From contig NZ_NHPJ01000121.1 of NCBI RefSeq assembly GCF_002252985.1, positions 1 to 49,282 of the forward strand: a stretch of 49,282 nucleotides of DNA, in the 5' to 3' direction. Below the pieces are notes generated by a model. That model was given only the letters and a program-made list of their open reading frames with translations. It did not search any database and had not been told where the DNA came from. The DNA comes from Halorubrum halodurans (GTDB lineage: Archaea > Halobacteriota > Halobacteria > Halobacteriales > Haloferacaceae). How positions within the stretch are numbered: position 1 is the stretch's first letter; each line of letters opens with the position of its first letter. Shown one piece after another: positions 35,042 through 45,175 of this stretch. Made by a program: the position numbers and the translations under genes.

Positions 35042-36493
35042 ATGGGAGCCATAGAGGACGTCTACGAGGACCTCGAGACCGACGTCGAGTTCGAGGAGTT
35101 CGCGGCCGCCGTCGAGGACAAAGTCGAGCAGATGGGGGGGCTGGCGGACGAGGAGACCGCCGCGATGCTCATCGCCCACGAGCTCCGCGACGAGGAGGCC
35201 GACACCATCGCCGACATCGAGCCCGGCATGAACGACGTGAAGTTCCTCGGGAAGGTGACGTCCATCGGCGACGTCCGCACGTTCGAGCGCGACGGCGAGG
35301 ACGCCGAGGGGCGCGTCTGTAACGTCGACGTCGCGGACGCCTCCGGCTCCGTCCGGGTCGCCCTCTGGGACGAGATGGCGACCGCGGCCGAGGAGGAACT
35401 GGAGGTCGGCCAGGTGTTGCGAGTCATGGGCCGACCGAAGGAGGGGTACAGCGGCCTCGAGGTGAGCGCCGACAAGGTCGAACCCGACGAGGACGCCGAG
35501 GTCGACGTTCAGGTGCTCGACACCTACCGCGTCGAGGACCTCACGCTCGGCGCGTCCGACGTCGACCTCGTCGGGAAGGTCCTCGACACGGACACGGTCC
35601 GGACGTTCGACCGCGACGACGGGAGCGAGGGGCGGGTGGCGAACCTCACCGTCGGCGACGAGACCGGCCGGGTCCGAGTCACGCTGTGGGACGACAAGGC
35701 CGACCTCGTCGAGGAGTTCGAATCGGGCGAGGTCGTCGAGGTCGGCGACGGCTACGTCCGCGAGCGGGACGGCGACCTCGAGCTACACGTCGGCGACCGG
35801 GGCACCGTCGACCGCGTCGACGAGGACGTCGAGTACGTGCCGGAGACGACGGACATCGCCGAACTGGAGATCGGCGAGACCGTCGACATCGCCGGCGGCG
35901 TCATCGAGACGGACCCGAAACGGACGTTCGACCGCGACGACGGGAGCGAGGGACAGGTCCGCAACGTCCGGATCAAAGACGGGACGGGCGAGATCCGCGT
36001 CGCGCTGTGGGGCGAGAAGGCCGACCGCGAGATCGAGCTGGCGGACCGGGTCGTCTTCACCGACGTGGAGATCCAGGACGGCTGGCAGGACGACCTCGAG
36101 GCGTCCGCGAACTGGCGATCGACCGTCTCCGTGCTCGACGCCGACGGCGCGGACGCGGGGGCCGGCCGGACGACCGACGGCGCGGACGCGGGGACGACGG
36201 ACGCGGCGGCGGCCGACACGGGGCTCGACGCCTTCGGCGGCTCGGGAGGGGCGGACGGCGAGGCCGAGGCGGTGGCGGACGGCGACGGTACCGCGACGGC
36301 GGCCGCCGATCCCGGCTCCGCCGCCGACGTGGAGTTCACGGGAACGGTCGTCCAGACCGGGAGCCCGATCGTGTTGGACGACGGGGAGCGGACGAAAAGC
36401 GTCGAGACGGACGCGAGCCTGCGGCTCGGCGAGGAGATAACGGTTCGCGGCCCGGAGCGCGACGGGACGATCCACGCCGAGGACGTGTTCTGA
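35042..36493 (+). CDS. rpa2: Replication factor A (single-stranded DNA-binding), Rpa2
   Basis: The 483-residue protein has three tandem OB folds with a recurring motif (FLGKVTSIGDVRTFERDG, DLVGKVLDTDTVRTFDRDDG, DIAGGVIETDPKRTFDRDDG). Each is followed by VRVALWDE-type strands. A low-complexity Ala/Gly/Asp spacer precedes a final beta segment. This is the essential haloarchaeal Rpa2 that coats single-stranded DNA. I use the ATG at 35042 (MGAIEDVYEDLETDV), the family start. CGCTTATCC lies about 35 nt upstream. An upstream in-frame ATG at 34928 also has a TATA-like element. Confidence 0.92.
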   Translation: MGAIEDVYEDLETDVEFEEFAAAVEDKVEQMGGLADEETAAMLIAHELRDEEADTIADIEPGMNDVKFLGKVTSIGDVRTFERDGEDAEGRVCNVDVADASGSVRVALWDEMATAAEEELEVGQVLRVMGRPKEGYSGLEVSADKVEPDEDAEVDVQVLDTYRVEDLTLGASDVDLVGKVLDTDTVRTFDRDDGSEGRVANLTVGDETGRVRVTLWDDKADLVEEFESGEVVEVGDGYVRERDGDLELHVGDRGTVDRVDEDVEYVPETTDIAELEIGETVDIAGGVIETDPKRTFDRDDGSEGQVRNVRIKDGTGEIRVALWGEKADREIELADRVVFTDVEIQDGWQDDLEASANWRSTVSVLDADGADAGAGRTTDGADAGTTDAAAADTGLDAFGGSGGADGEAEAVADGDGTATAAADPGSAADVEFTGTVVQTGSPIVLDDGERTKSVETDASLRLGEEITVRGPERDGTIHAEDVF

Positions 36494-36613
36494 CACGCGG
36501 TCGCCGGGCGTCCTCGCGTCGCGGGGACGACGACCCGCCCGGCGACGGGACGGAACGACCCGCTGAGTGCCCCCGAGGCCGTCGTTCGGGCGCGTAGACG
36601 CCGGTAACGGAAA

Positions 36614-36622
36614 GCGTTATAC
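36614..36622 (+). promoter_or_regulatory. TATA element of the histone-deacetylase gene pair
   Basis: GCGTTATAC is centred about 28 nt before the ATG at 36646. No second promoter fits in the zero-length gap to the next gene. Confidence 0.55.
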
Positions 36623-36645
36623 GGTGGACGAACCCGACTGTGTGT

Positions 36646-37077
36646 ATGAGTGTCGAGTTGCCGTTCGCGCCGGTGGACACGATCATCCGGCGGAACGCCG
36701 GCGAGCTCCGGGTCAGCGCCGACGCCGCGGAGGAGCTGGCCCGGCGGATCCAGTCGCACGGCGCGGAACTGGCGATCGACGCGGCCGACCGGGCGACCGA
36801 GGACGGGCGGAAGACGCTGATGGCGTCGGACTTCGGCGTCGAACAGGTCATCCCCCGCGAGGAGCTCTCCCTCCCCGTCGCGCCCATCGACCGGATCGCG
36901 CGGCTTCGCATCGACGACCGGTATCGGGTCGGCGTTGACGCCCGGATCGCGCTGGCCGACATCCTCGAGGACTACGCCGACAACGTGGCGAGCGCGGCCG
37001 CGACGCTGGCTCGCCACGCGGACCGCCGGACCGTACAGGCCGAGGACATCGAGACGTACTTCGCGTTGTTCGAATAG
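36646..37077 (+). CDS. hstA: Archaeal histone, fused doublet
   Basis: The 143-residue protein carries two histone folds in one chain: ELPFAPVDTIIRRNAGELRV and SLPVAPIDRIARLR each open a fold. RRTVQAEDIETYFALFE closes the second. Haloarchaeal histones are such end-to-end doublets and bind DNA or act as global regulators. The protein is acidic, as in other halophiles. The TATA element is 28 nt before the ATG. The stop codon TAG touches the start of the deacetylase gene. Confidence 0.95.
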   Translation: MSVELPFAPVDTIIRRNAGELRVSADAAEELARRIQSHGAELAIDAADRATEDGRKTLMASDFGVEQVIPREELSLPVAPIDRIARLRIDDRYRVGVDARIALADILEDYADNVASAAATLARHADRRTVQAEDIETYFALFE

Positions 37078-38082
37078 ATGCGCTTCGGCTACAGCGAGCG
37101 GTGTCTCGACCATGACACGGGCGACCGACACCCCGAGAACCCGGACCGGTTGCGCGCGATCCGGCGGGGACTCGCGAAGCGACACGGCGTCGAGTACGTC
37201 GAGGCGGAGCCGGCGGACCGCGGGGCCGTGGCCGCCGTCCACGACGACGACTACGTCGACGAACTCGAGGCGTTCTGTGCTGACGGCGGCGGCAACTGGG
37301 ATCCGGACACGGTCGCGGGCGAGGGAACCTGGGAGGCCGCGCTCTCGGCGGCCGGACTGGCCCGGTGGGCGGCGGAGGCGGCGCTGGACGGCGAGAACGG
37401 CCGGAACACCCCGTTCGCGATCGGCCGGCCGCCGGGCCACCACGCGGTCACCGACGACGCGATGGGGTTCTGTTTCTTCAACAACGCCGCGGTCGCGGCC
37501 CAGCGCGTCGTCGACGCCGGCCGCGCCGACAGGGTCGCGATCCTCGACTGGGACGTCCATCACGGCAACGGCACCCAGGACATCTTCTACGACCGGGGCG
37601 ACGTGCTGTACGCGTCGATCCACGAGGACGGGCTCTACCCGGCGACGGGCGAACTGGCCGAGACCGGCGAGGGCGACGGCACGCGTGCGACGGTGAACCT
37701 CCCGCTCGCGGCCGGCGCGGGCGACGCCGACTACCTCTACGCGGTCGACGAGGCGATCGAGCCGGCGTTCGACCGCTTCGATCCCGATCTGCTCGTCGTC
37801 TCCGCGGGGTTCGACGCGCACCGTCACGACCCCATCTCGCGGATGCGGGTCTCCTCGGAGGGGTACGCGCTGTTGACCGACCGGATCCGGTCGGTCGCGG
37901 AGGGGATCGACGCCGCCGTGGCGTACGTCCTGGAGGGCGGCTACGGCCTCGACACGCTCGCGGAGGGGGTGTCGATGGTCCACGAGACGTACGACGGCCG
38001 AACCCCGGTCGAGCCGGACGGCGAGCCGGACGAGAAGACCGAGGACCGGGTCGCCGACCTCCGGTCGGCGTTGGAGTTATAG
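37078..38082 (+). CDS. Histone deacetylase/acetoin utilization family protein
   Basis: The 334-residue protein has the class II-like HDAC core. The active-site pair is His121/His122 in GRPPGHHAV. The zinc ligands are Asp159 and His161 in DWDVHHGNG and Asp246 in GFDAHRHDP. A downstream Gly-rich loop (EGGYGLDTL) is present. It should remove acetyl groups from lysines or small acetylated amines. The histone gene ends immediately before its ATG, so both come from one promoter. Haloferax has a similar essential deacetylase near its histone; histone as the substrate is inference. Confidence 0.93.
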   Translation: MRFGYSERCLDHDTGDRHPENPDRLRAIRRGLAKRHGVEYVEAEPADRGAVAAVHDDDYVDELEAFCADGGGNWDPDTVAGEGTWEAALSAAGLARWAAEAALDGENGRNTPFAIGRPPGHHAVTDDAMGFCFFNNAAVAAQRVVDAGRADRVAILDWDVHHGNGTQDIFYDRGDVLYASIHEDGLYPATGELAETGEGDGTRATVNLPLAAGAGDADYLYAVDEAIEPAFDRFDPDLLVVSAGFDAHRHDPISRMRVSSEGYALLTDRIRSVAEGIDAAVAYVLEGGYGLDTLAEGVSMVHETYDGRTPVEPDGEPDEKTEDRVADLRSALEL

Positions 38083-38213
38083 CCGGAACCGATCCCCCGA
38101 GGTCGGGGAGACGTGAGGTGCGGACGGTTGCGGTCGGTGGGACACGACGGGCGGTCGGCGGCGGAGCCGCCGGTGCCGACCCGCCTCGCTCGTCGACTGG
38201 CGGCGACGGAAGA

Positions 38214-38286
38214 CGCCCGGAGCGGGATTTGAACCCGCGTCACGACCGTGACAGGGTCGTATGATGGGCCACTACACCATCCGGGC
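38214..38286 (-). tRNA. tRNA-Asp(GTC), copy 1
   Basis: The minus strand starts GCCCGGATGGTGTAGTGG. The anticodon arm is CGACC-CTGTCAC-GGTCG with anticodon GTC. The T-arm is GCGGG-TTCAAAT-CCCGC and the discriminator is G. It is identical to the copy at 38315-38387. Confidence 0.95.
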
Positions 38287-38314
38287 AGACAGCGACGAAG
38301 CCCCGAAAGGGGGA

Positions 38315-38387
38315 CGCCCGGAGCGGGATTTGAACCCGCGTCACGACCGTGACAGGGTCGTATGATGGGCCACTACACCATCCGGGC
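38315..38387 (-). tRNA. tRNA-Asp(GTC), copy 2
   Basis: It is identical in all 73 positions to copy 1. The direct repeat extends 2 bp further on the downstream side (75 bp, offset 101 bp). The spacer contains a small CCCC/GGGG hairpin. A TATA-like CCTTATTTG lies upstream on the minus strand near 38420. Confidence 0.95.
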
Positions 38388-38617
38388 GCGTCGCAACCTG
38401 TCGTACCCGTGTCTGGCAAATAAGGCTTGTCATCGGCGGCGGCGGTGGTGACCGGTCACAGGGAGGGCGGTACGTTTTTGTGTGTCACTCCCGAGCGTGA
38501 GGACGTGGAACGCCCCGCGCGGAGAGCCGTGCGCGGCGGAGTTGGCAAACCTTATCCGGCTGGAGTCGGTAACACGCTGTAGTATCTCGTGATAGCTTTT
38601 CCCCACCACCACCACCC

Positions 38618-38848
38618 ATGGTAGACGTAAGCCAACACGAACTCGTCCCGGACCACGTCCTGATCGACGATCCCGAGGAGATCGAGGCGGTCCTGTCCGA
38701 GTACGACGTACAGAAGACGAACCTACCGAAGATCAAACGTACCGACCCCGCGACCCCGGACGACGCCGAAGTCGGGGACGTGGTGAAGATCGTCCGAGAC
38801 TCACGCACGACGGATCAAGCGGTCGTGTTCCGACTGGTCGTCTCATGA
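38618..38848 (+). CDS. rpoH: DNA-directed RNA polymerase subunit H (Rpo5)
   Basis: The 76-residue protein ([17 protein letters not shown] start; [19 protein letters not shown]) is the archaeal counterpart of the RPB5 C-terminal domain. It heads the RNA polymerase operon. An AGCTTTT element lies about 24 nt upstream and a second, AACCTTATCC, about 68 nt upstream. Its stop overlaps the rpoB2 start by 4 nt. Confidence 0.97.
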   Translation: MVDVSQHELVPDHVLIDDPEEIEAVLSEYDVQKTNLPKIKRTDPATPDDAEVGDVVKIVRDSRTTDQAVVFRLVVS

Positions 38849-40410
38849 ACAGGCAAGACCGACGCGTGGTGTCACGCGAGTACTTCTCCGACGAACGACT
38901 CGCCGAACACCACTTCCGATCCTTCAACAACTTCCTGGGCCGCGGGATGCAGGAAGTGGTCGACGAAAAGGAAACGATCGAGACCGACATCGGCGACAAG
39001 GAGGGACAGGAACCCGTCTACGTCGAACTCGGGGACGTGCGGATGGTCACGCCTCGAGTCCGCGAGGCGGACGGCTCCGAGGAGCTTCTCTACCCCCAGG
39101 AGGCCCGCCTGCGGAACATCACCTACTCCGCGCCGGTGTTCATGGAGATGTCCATCGTGCGCGGCGGCGAGGAGGAACCCGAGACCGTCGTCGACAGCAC
39201 GGAGACGAAGGTCGGCCGGATGCCGATCATGGTCGGCTCCGACAAGTGTAACATGGCCGACTTCACCGACGAGGAGCTGATCGACATCGGCGAGGACCCA
39301 GTCGATCCCGGCGGCTACTTCATCGTCAACGGCTCCGAGCGCGTCCTGATGACCTCGGAGGACCTCGCGCCGAACAAGATCCTCGCGGAGTACGACTCGA
39401 AGTACGGCGACGAGATCCAGGTCGCGAAGACGTTCTCCCAACGGCGCGGCTACCGCGCCCTCGTGCTCTGTGAGCGCAACCGCGAGGGGCTCCTCGAGGT
39501 GTCGTTCCCCTCGGTGTCCGGCTCGATCGACTTCGTCACGCTCGTCCGCGCGCTCGGGCTCGAGTCCGACGAGGAGATCGTCCACCGCGTGAGCGACGAC
39601 CCCGAGATCGTGAAGTTCATGCTGGAGAACTTGGAGGAGGCCTCGGTTCAGACCACCGAGGGGGCCATCGAGACGCTCGGCGAGCGCGTCGCGAGCGGCC
39701 AGGGGAAGAACTACCAGCTCAAGCGGGCGAACTACGTCATCGACCGCTACCTCCTGCCGCACCTCCACGAGGAGGGCGTCGACGAGGAGGACGTCCGGAT
39801 CAACAAGGCGTACTACCTCTGCCGGATGGCCGAGGCGTGTTTCGAGCTCGCCCTGGACCGCCGGGAGGCCGACGACAAGGACCACTACGCGAACAAGCGG
39901 CTGAAGGTCTCCGGCGACCTGATGCGGGACCTGTTCCGGACCGCGCTCAACAAGCTGGCGCGCGACGTGAAGTACCAGCTCGAGCGGGCGAACATGCGGA
40001 ACCGACAGCTCACCGTGAACACGGTGGTTCGCTCGGACGTGTTGACGGAGCGGCTGGAACACCCGATCGCGACGGGCAACTGGGTGGGTGGCCGCTCCGG
40101 CGTCTCCCAGCTCGTCGACCGGACCGACTACATGGGCGTTCTCTCTCACCTGCGCCGCCTCCGGTCGCCGCTGTCACGCTCGCAGCCGCACTTCGAGGCG
40201 CGGGACCTCCACGCGACCCAGTGGGGTCGCATCTGTCCCTCCGAGACCCCGGAGGGGCCGAACTGCGGGCTCGTGAAGAACTTCGCGCAGGCGATGGAGC
40301 TGTCACAGACCGTCGAGGACGAACAGGGGCTGAAACGAGAACTGGCGTCGATGGGTGTCGAGGGGATCCCCGGCATCGAGGGCGTCGAACGACAGACGGC
40401 GGACGACTAA
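38845..40410 (+). CDS. rpoB2: DNA-directed RNA polymerase subunit B'' (Rpo2N)
   Basis: The 521-residue protein is the N-terminal half of the second-largest RNAP subunit, split as in methanogens and haloarchaea. It carries the protrusion and lobe domains and ends after [19 protein letters not shown] in the fork region. The ATG overlaps the rpoH stop (ATGA). It assembles with rpoB1 to form the B side of the cleft. Confidence 0.97.
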   Translation: MNRQDRRVVSREYFSDERLAEHHFRSFNNFLGRGMQEVVDEKETIETDIGDKEGQEPVYVELGDVRMVTPRVREADGSEELLYPQEARLRNITYSAPVFMEMSIVRGGEEEPETVVDSTETKVGRMPIMVGSDKCNMADFTDEELIDIGEDPVDPGGYFIVNGSERVLMTSEDLAPNKILAEYDSKYGDEIQVAKTFSQRRGYRALVLCERNREGLLEVSFPSVSGSIDFVTLVRALGLESDEEIVHRVSDDPEIVKFMLENLEEASVQTTEGAIETLGERVASGQGKNYQLKRANYVIDRYLLPHLHEEGVDEEDVRINKAYYLCRMAEACFELALDRREADDKDHYANKRLKVSGDLMRDLFRTALNKLARDVKYQLERANMRNRQLTVNTVVRSDVLTERLEHPIATGNWVGGRSGVSQLVDRTDYMGVLSHLRRLRSPLSRSQPHFEARDLHATQWGRICPSETPEGPNCGLVKNFAQAMELSQTVEDEQGLKRELASMGVEGIPGIEGVERQTADD

Positions 40411-40411
40411 C

Positions 40412-42241
40412 ATGGCACAAGCAGAACGCGAAGCGAAGGTGTACGTCAACGGGAGCCTCGTCGGGACCCATCCGGACCCGCACGAGCTCGCCGACCAGAT
40501 CCGCGAAGCGCGCCGACGCGGCGACGTGAGCGAGATGGTGAACGTCTCGGTGAAGGAACGAACCCGCGAGGTGATCGTCAACGCGGACGCGGGCCGGGCC
40601 CGCCGACCGCTGATCGTCGTCGAGAACGGCGAGCCGCTCCTCGGCGACGAGGAGATCGCCGCCCTCGAGCGCGGCGACGTCGACTTCGAGGACCTCGTCG
40701 ACCGCGGCTACATCGAGTTCATCGACGCGGAGGAGGAGGAGGACATCCTCGTCGCGGTCGACGAGGAGGACGTGACCGACAAGCACACGCACCTCGAGAT
40801 CGACCCGCAGCTCGTCTTCGGCATCGGCGCGGGGATGATCCCGTACCCCGAACACAACGCCTCTCCGCGCATCACGATGGGCGCGGGGATGATGAAACAG
40901 TCGCTCGGGCTTCCCTCCGCCAACTACCGGATCCGGCCGGACACCCGCCAACACCTGCTGCACTACCCGCAGCTGGCGATGGTGAAGACGCAGACGTCCG
41001 ACCAGATCAGCTTCGACGAGCGGCCGGCCGCCCAGAACTTCGTCGTCGCCGTGATGAGCTACGAGGGGTTCAACATCGAGGACGCGCTGGTGATGAACCA
41101 GGGCTCCGTCGACCGCGCGCTCACGCGCTCGCACTTCTTCCGGACCTACGAGGGCGAGGAGCGCCGGTACCCCGGCGGCCAGGAGGACCGCTTCGAGATC
41201 CCGGACCAGGACGTCCGCGGCGCACGCGGCGAGGACGCGTACACCCATCTCGACGAGGACGGCCTCGTCAATCCCGAGACGCGGGTCGACGAGTCCTCGG
41301 TGCTGCTCGGCAAGACCAGCCCGCCGCGCTTCCTCGAGGAGCCGGACGACATGGGCGGGCTCTCCCCGCAGAAGCGCCGCGAGACGTCGGTGACGATGCG
41401 CTCCGGCGAGTCCGGCGTCGTCGACACCGTCACGCTGATGGAGGGCGAGGACGGCTCGAAGCTCTCGAAGGTGAAGGTGCGCGACCAGCGGGTGCCCGAG
41501 CTCGGCGACAAGTTCGCGTCCCGACACGGCCAGAAGGGCGTCGTGGGCCACCTCGCCCCGCAGGAGGACATGCCCTTCACCGAGGAGGGGGTCGTCCCCG
41601 ACCTCGTGATGAACCCGCACGCGCTGCCGTCGCGGATGACGGTCGGCCACGTGCTGGAGATGCTCGGCGGCAAGGTCGGCTCGCTGCGCGGATCGCGCGT
41701 CGACGGCACCCCGTTCCAGGGCGAGGACGAGGAGGAGCTCCGGGACGGGCTGGAGGAGCACGGGTTCAAGTCCTCCGGCAAGGAGGTCATGTACTCCGGC
41801 GTCACCGGCGAGAAGATCGACGCGGAGATCTTCGTCGGGACGATCTTCTACCACAAGCTGTACCACATGGTGTCGAACAAGCTCCACGCCCGCTCGCGCG
41901 GGCCGGTCCAGGTGCTCACGCGCCAGCCGACCGAGGGACGCGCCCGCGAGGGCGGCCTCCGCGTCGGGGAGATGGAGCGCGACACGATCATCGGCCACGG
42001 CGCGTCAATGGTGCTCAACGAGCGGCTCCTCGAGTCCTCGGACGCGGAACAGGTGTACGTCTCCGCGGAGACGGGCCTCGTCGCCGTCGAGGACAGGGAA
42101 CAGCGCCGCGTGTACGACCCGGTCACGGGCGACGAGGACGACATCCACGAGCTGGAGGTCAGCTACGCGTTCAAGCTGCTGCTCGACGAGATGATCGCCC
42201 TCGGCATCCGACCGAAACTCGAACTGGAGGACGCGATTTAA
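40412..42241 (+). CDS. rpoB1: DNA-directed RNA polymerase subunit B' (Rpo2C)
   Basis: The 609-residue protein starts [14 protein letters not shown], one nucleotide after the rpoB2 stop. It carries the hybrid-binding and wall domains. Typical blocks are [24 protein letters not shown] and [17 protein letters not shown]. The C-terminal [15 protein letters not shown] is the anchor and clamp segment. Its stop TAA touches the rpoA1 ATG. Confidence 0.97.
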   Translation: MAQAEREAKVYVNGSLVGTHPDPHELADQIREARRRGDVSEMVNVSVKERTREVIVNADAGRARRPLIVVENGEPLLGDEEIAALERGDVDFEDLVDRGYIEFIDAEEEEDILVAVDEEDVTDKHTHLEIDPQLVFGIGAGMIPYPEHNASPRITMGAGMMKQSLGLPSANYRIRPDTRQHLLHYPQLAMVKTQTSDQISFDERPAAQNFVVAVMSYEGFNIEDALVMNQGSVDRALTRSHFFRTYEGEERRYPGGQEDRFEIPDQDVRGARGEDAYTHLDEDGLVNPETRVDESSVLLGKTSPPRFLEEPDDMGGLSPQKRRETSVTMRSGESGVVDTVTLMEGEDGSKLSKVKVRDQRVPELGDKFASRHGQKGVVGHLAPQEDMPFTEEGVVPDLVMNPHALPSRMTVGHVLEMLGGKVGSLRGSRVDGTPFQGEDEEELRDGLEEHGFKSSGKEVMYSGVTGEKIDAEIFVGTIFYHKLYHMVSNKLHARSRGPVQVLTRQPTEGRAREGGLRVGEMERDTIIGHGASMVLNERLLESSDAEQVYVSAETGLVAVEDREQRRVYDPVTGDEDDIHELEVSYAFKLLLDEMIALGIRPKLELEDAI

Positions 42242-45175
42242 ATGTCAATGCAAACACCGAAGGTGCTCGGCGGGATCGACTTCGGCCTCATGGACCCGGA
42301 GACGTACCGGGACATGTCGGCCACGAAGGTGATCACCGCGGACACGTACGACGACGACGGCTACCCGATCGACATGGGGCTGATGGACCCGCGGCTCGGC
42401 GTCATCGACCCCGGACTGGAGTGTCGGACCTGCGGCTCCCACTCCGGGTCGTGTAACGGCCACTTCGGCCACATCGAGCTGGCCGCCCCCGTCATCCACG
42501 TCGGCTTCACGAAGCTCATCCGTCGGCTGCTGCGGTCGACGTGCCGCGAGTGCGGGAAGCTGGCGCTCACGGAGGCGGAACGCGAGGAGTTCGGTGACCG
42601 GCTGGAGCGCGCCGAGGAGCTCGGCGAGGACCCCCACGACGTGTTGAAGGCGGCCGTCCGGCAGGCCCGGAAGGCGTCGACGTGTCCCTACTGCGGCGAG
42701 CCGCAGGCGGACATCAAACACGAGAAGCCGACGACCTACTACGAGGTCCAGGACGTGCTCTCGGGCGACTACTCCGAGCACATCGCGGCCGCGATGCAGC
42801 CCGACGAGGAGGCGGACGACCCCGGCACCTCCCCGCAGGAGCTGGCCGAGCAGACGGACATCTCCCTCGAGCGGATAAACGAGATCATGGCGGGCGAGTT
42901 CCGTCCGCGCAAGGAGGACCGCCGCGCCATCGAGAAGGCGCTCGACGTCGACCTCACCGAGGAGGACATGAACAAGCTCATGCCCTCCGACGTCCGCGAC
43001 TGGTTCGAGGACATCCCGGACGAGGACCTGGAGGTGCTCGGCATCGACGCCGAACACTCCCGACCGGAGTGGATGATCCTAACGGTGCTGCCGGTGCCGC
43101 CGGTCACCACCCGCCCCTCCATCACGCTGGACAACGGCCAGCGCTCCGAGGACGACCTCACCCACAAGCTCGTCGACATCATCCGCATCAACCAGCGGTT
43201 CATGGAGAACCGCGAGGCGGGCGCCCCCCAGCTCATCATCGAGGACCTCTGGGAGCTGTTACAGTACCACGTCACCACCTTCGTCGACAACGAGATCAGC
43301 GGGACGCCGCCGGCGCGCCACCGCTCCGGTCGCCCCCTCAAGACCCTCTCACAGCGGCTGAAGGGGAAGGAGGGACGATTCCGCGGGTCGCTCTCCGGCA
43401 AGCGCGTCAACTTCTCGGCGCGGACCGTCATCTCGCCGGACCCCACGCTCTCGTTGAACGAGGTCGGCGTCCCCGACCGCGTGGCCAAGGAGATGACCCA
43501 GACGCTCAACGTCACCGAGCGCAACGTCGACGACGCGCGCCAGTACGTCCGGAACGGCCCCGAGGCGCATCCGGGCGCGAACTACGTGCGTCGGCCCGAC
43601 GGCCGCCGGCTGAAGGTGACCGAGAAGAACTGCGAGGAGCTGGCGGAGAAGGTCGAGGCCGGCTGGGAGGTGAACCGCCACCTCGTCGACGGGGACATCG
43701 TGATCTTCAACCGGCAGCCGTCGCTGCACCGGATGTCGATCATGGCCCACGAGGTGGTCGTGATGCCGTACAAGACGTTCCGGCTCAACACCGTCGTCTG
43801 TCCGCCCTACAACGCCGACTTCGACGGCGACGAGATGAACATGCACGCGCTCCAGAACGAGGAGGCACGCGCCGAGGCGCGGGTGCTCATGCGCGTCCAA
43901 GAGCAGATCCTCTCGCCGCGGTTCGGCGGGAACATCATCGGCGCGATCCAGGACCACATCTCCGGGACGTACCTGCTCACCCACGCCAACCCCGAGTTCA
44001 CTGAGACGCAGGCGCTCGACCTGCTCCGGGCGACGCGGGTGGACGAGCTGCCCGAGGCCGACGGGGTCGACGACGACGGCCGGGAGTTCTGGACCGGCCG
44101 GACGCTCTTCTCGGAGCTGCTTCCCGACGACCTCTCCCTCGAGTTCACCTCCTCGACCGGCGACGCCGTCGTCATCGAGGGCGGCCAGCTCGTCGAGGGA
44201 ACGATCGACGAGGACGCCGTCGGGGCGTTCGGCGGCGAGGTCGTCGACACCCTCACGAAGCAGTACGGCGAGACGCGGGCCCGCGTCTTCATCAACGAGA
44301 TCGCCTCGCTCGCGATGCGCGCGATCATGCACTTCGGCTTCTCGATCGGGATCGACGACGAGTCGATCCCGCCGGAGGCGGAAGAGCAGGTCGACGAGGC
44401 GATCGGCAGCGCGTACGACCGCGTCAACGAGCTGATCGAGACGTACCGCGCGGGCGAACTGGAGTCGCTGCCCGGCCGCAGCGTCGACGAGACGCTGGAG
44501 ATGAAGATCATGCAGACGCTCGGGAAGGCCCGCGACTCCGCCGGCGAGATCGCCGACCAACACTTCGGCGACGACAACCCGGCGGTCGTGATGGCCCGCT
44601 CCGGCGCGCGTGGCTCGATGCTCAACCTCACGCAGATGGCCGGCTCGGTCGGCCAGCAGGCGGTTCGCGGCGAGCGGATCAACCGCGGCTACGAGGACCG
44701 CACGCTCGCGCACTACGAGGCGGACGACCTCTCCGCGGAGGCGCACGGCTTCGTGGAGAACTCCTACCGCGGCGGGCTCACGCCCGAGGAGTTCTTCTTC
44801 CACGCGATGGGCGGCCGCGAGGGGCTCGTCGACACGGCGGTCCGGACCTCCAAGTCCGGCTACCTCCAGCGGCGGCTCATCAACGCGCTCTCCGAGCTGG
44901 AGGCGCAGTACGACGGCACCGTCCGGGACACCTCCGGGCGGATCGTCCAGTTCGAGTTCGGCGAGGACGGCACCTCGCCGATCAAGGTCTCCTCCGGCGA
45001 GGGCGACGGCATCGACGTCGACGGCATCGCCGACCGCGTCCTCGAGTCGGAGTTCGACTCCGACGACGAGAAGGAGCGGTTCCTCGGCGAGCGCGCGCCG
45101 CCGACGAACCTCTCGGAGCACGCCGGTCCGGGCCTGAACAAGGCGGACGAGCTGGGGGTGGAGTCGGATGACTGA
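42242..45175 (+). CDS. rpoA1: DNA-directed RNA polymerase subunit A' (Rpo1N)
   Basis: The 977-residue protein is the N-terminal part of the largest RNAP subunit. Zinc-ligand Cys pairs lie at about 60-75 ([17 protein letters not shown]) and at 100-165. The catalytic motif [12 protein letters not shown] is at 524-535, with magnesium ligands Asp526, Asp528 and Asp530. The C-terminal section holds the bridge-helix region ([21 protein letters not shown]). It overlaps rpoA2 by 8 nt, and both halves make one active centre. Confidence 0.98.
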   Translation: MSMQTPKVLGGIDFGLMDPETYRDMSATKVITADTYDDDGYPIDMGLMDPRLGVIDPGLECRTCGSHSGSCNGHFGHIELAAPVIHVGFTKLIRRLLRSTCRECGKLALTEAEREEFGDRLERAEELGEDPHDVLKAAVRQARKASTCPYCGEPQADIKHEKPTTYYEVQDVLSGDYSEHIAAAMQPDEEADDPGTSPQELAEQTDISLERINEIMAGEFRPRKEDRRAIEKALDVDLTEEDMNKLMPSDVRDWFEDIPDEDLEVLGIDAEHSRPEWMILTVLPVPPVTTRPSITLDNGQRSEDDLTHKLVDIIRINQRFMENREAGAPQLIIEDLWELLQYHVTTFVDNEISGTPPARHRSGRPLKTLSQRLKGKEGRFRGSLSGKRVNFSARTVISPDPTLSLNEVGVPDRVAKEMTQTLNVTERNVDDARQYVRNGPEAHPGANYVRRPDGRRLKVTEKNCEELAEKVEAGWEVNRHLVDGDIVIFNRQPSLHRMSIMAHEVVVMPYKTFRLNTVVCPPYNADFDGDEMNMHALQNEEARAEARVLMRVQEQILSPRFGGNIIGAIQDHISGTYLLTHANPEFTETQALDLLRATRVDELPEADGVDDDGREFWTGRTLFSELLPDDLSLEFTSSTGDAVVIEGGQLVEGTIDEDAVGAFGGEVVDTLTKQYGETRARVFINEIASLAMRAIMHFGFSIGIDDESIPPEAEEQVDEAIGSAYDRVNELIETYRAGELESLPGRSVDETLEMKIMQTLGKARDSAGEIADQHFGDDNPAVVMARSGARGSMLNLTQMAGSVGQQAVRGERINRGYEDRTLAHYEADDLSAEAHGFVENSYRGGLTPEEFFFHAMGGREGLVDTAVRTSKSGYLQRRLINALSELEAQYDGTVRDTSGRIVQFEFGEDGTSPIKVSSGEGDGIDVDGIADRVLESEFDSDDEKERFLGERAPPTNLSEHAGPGLNKADELGVESDD

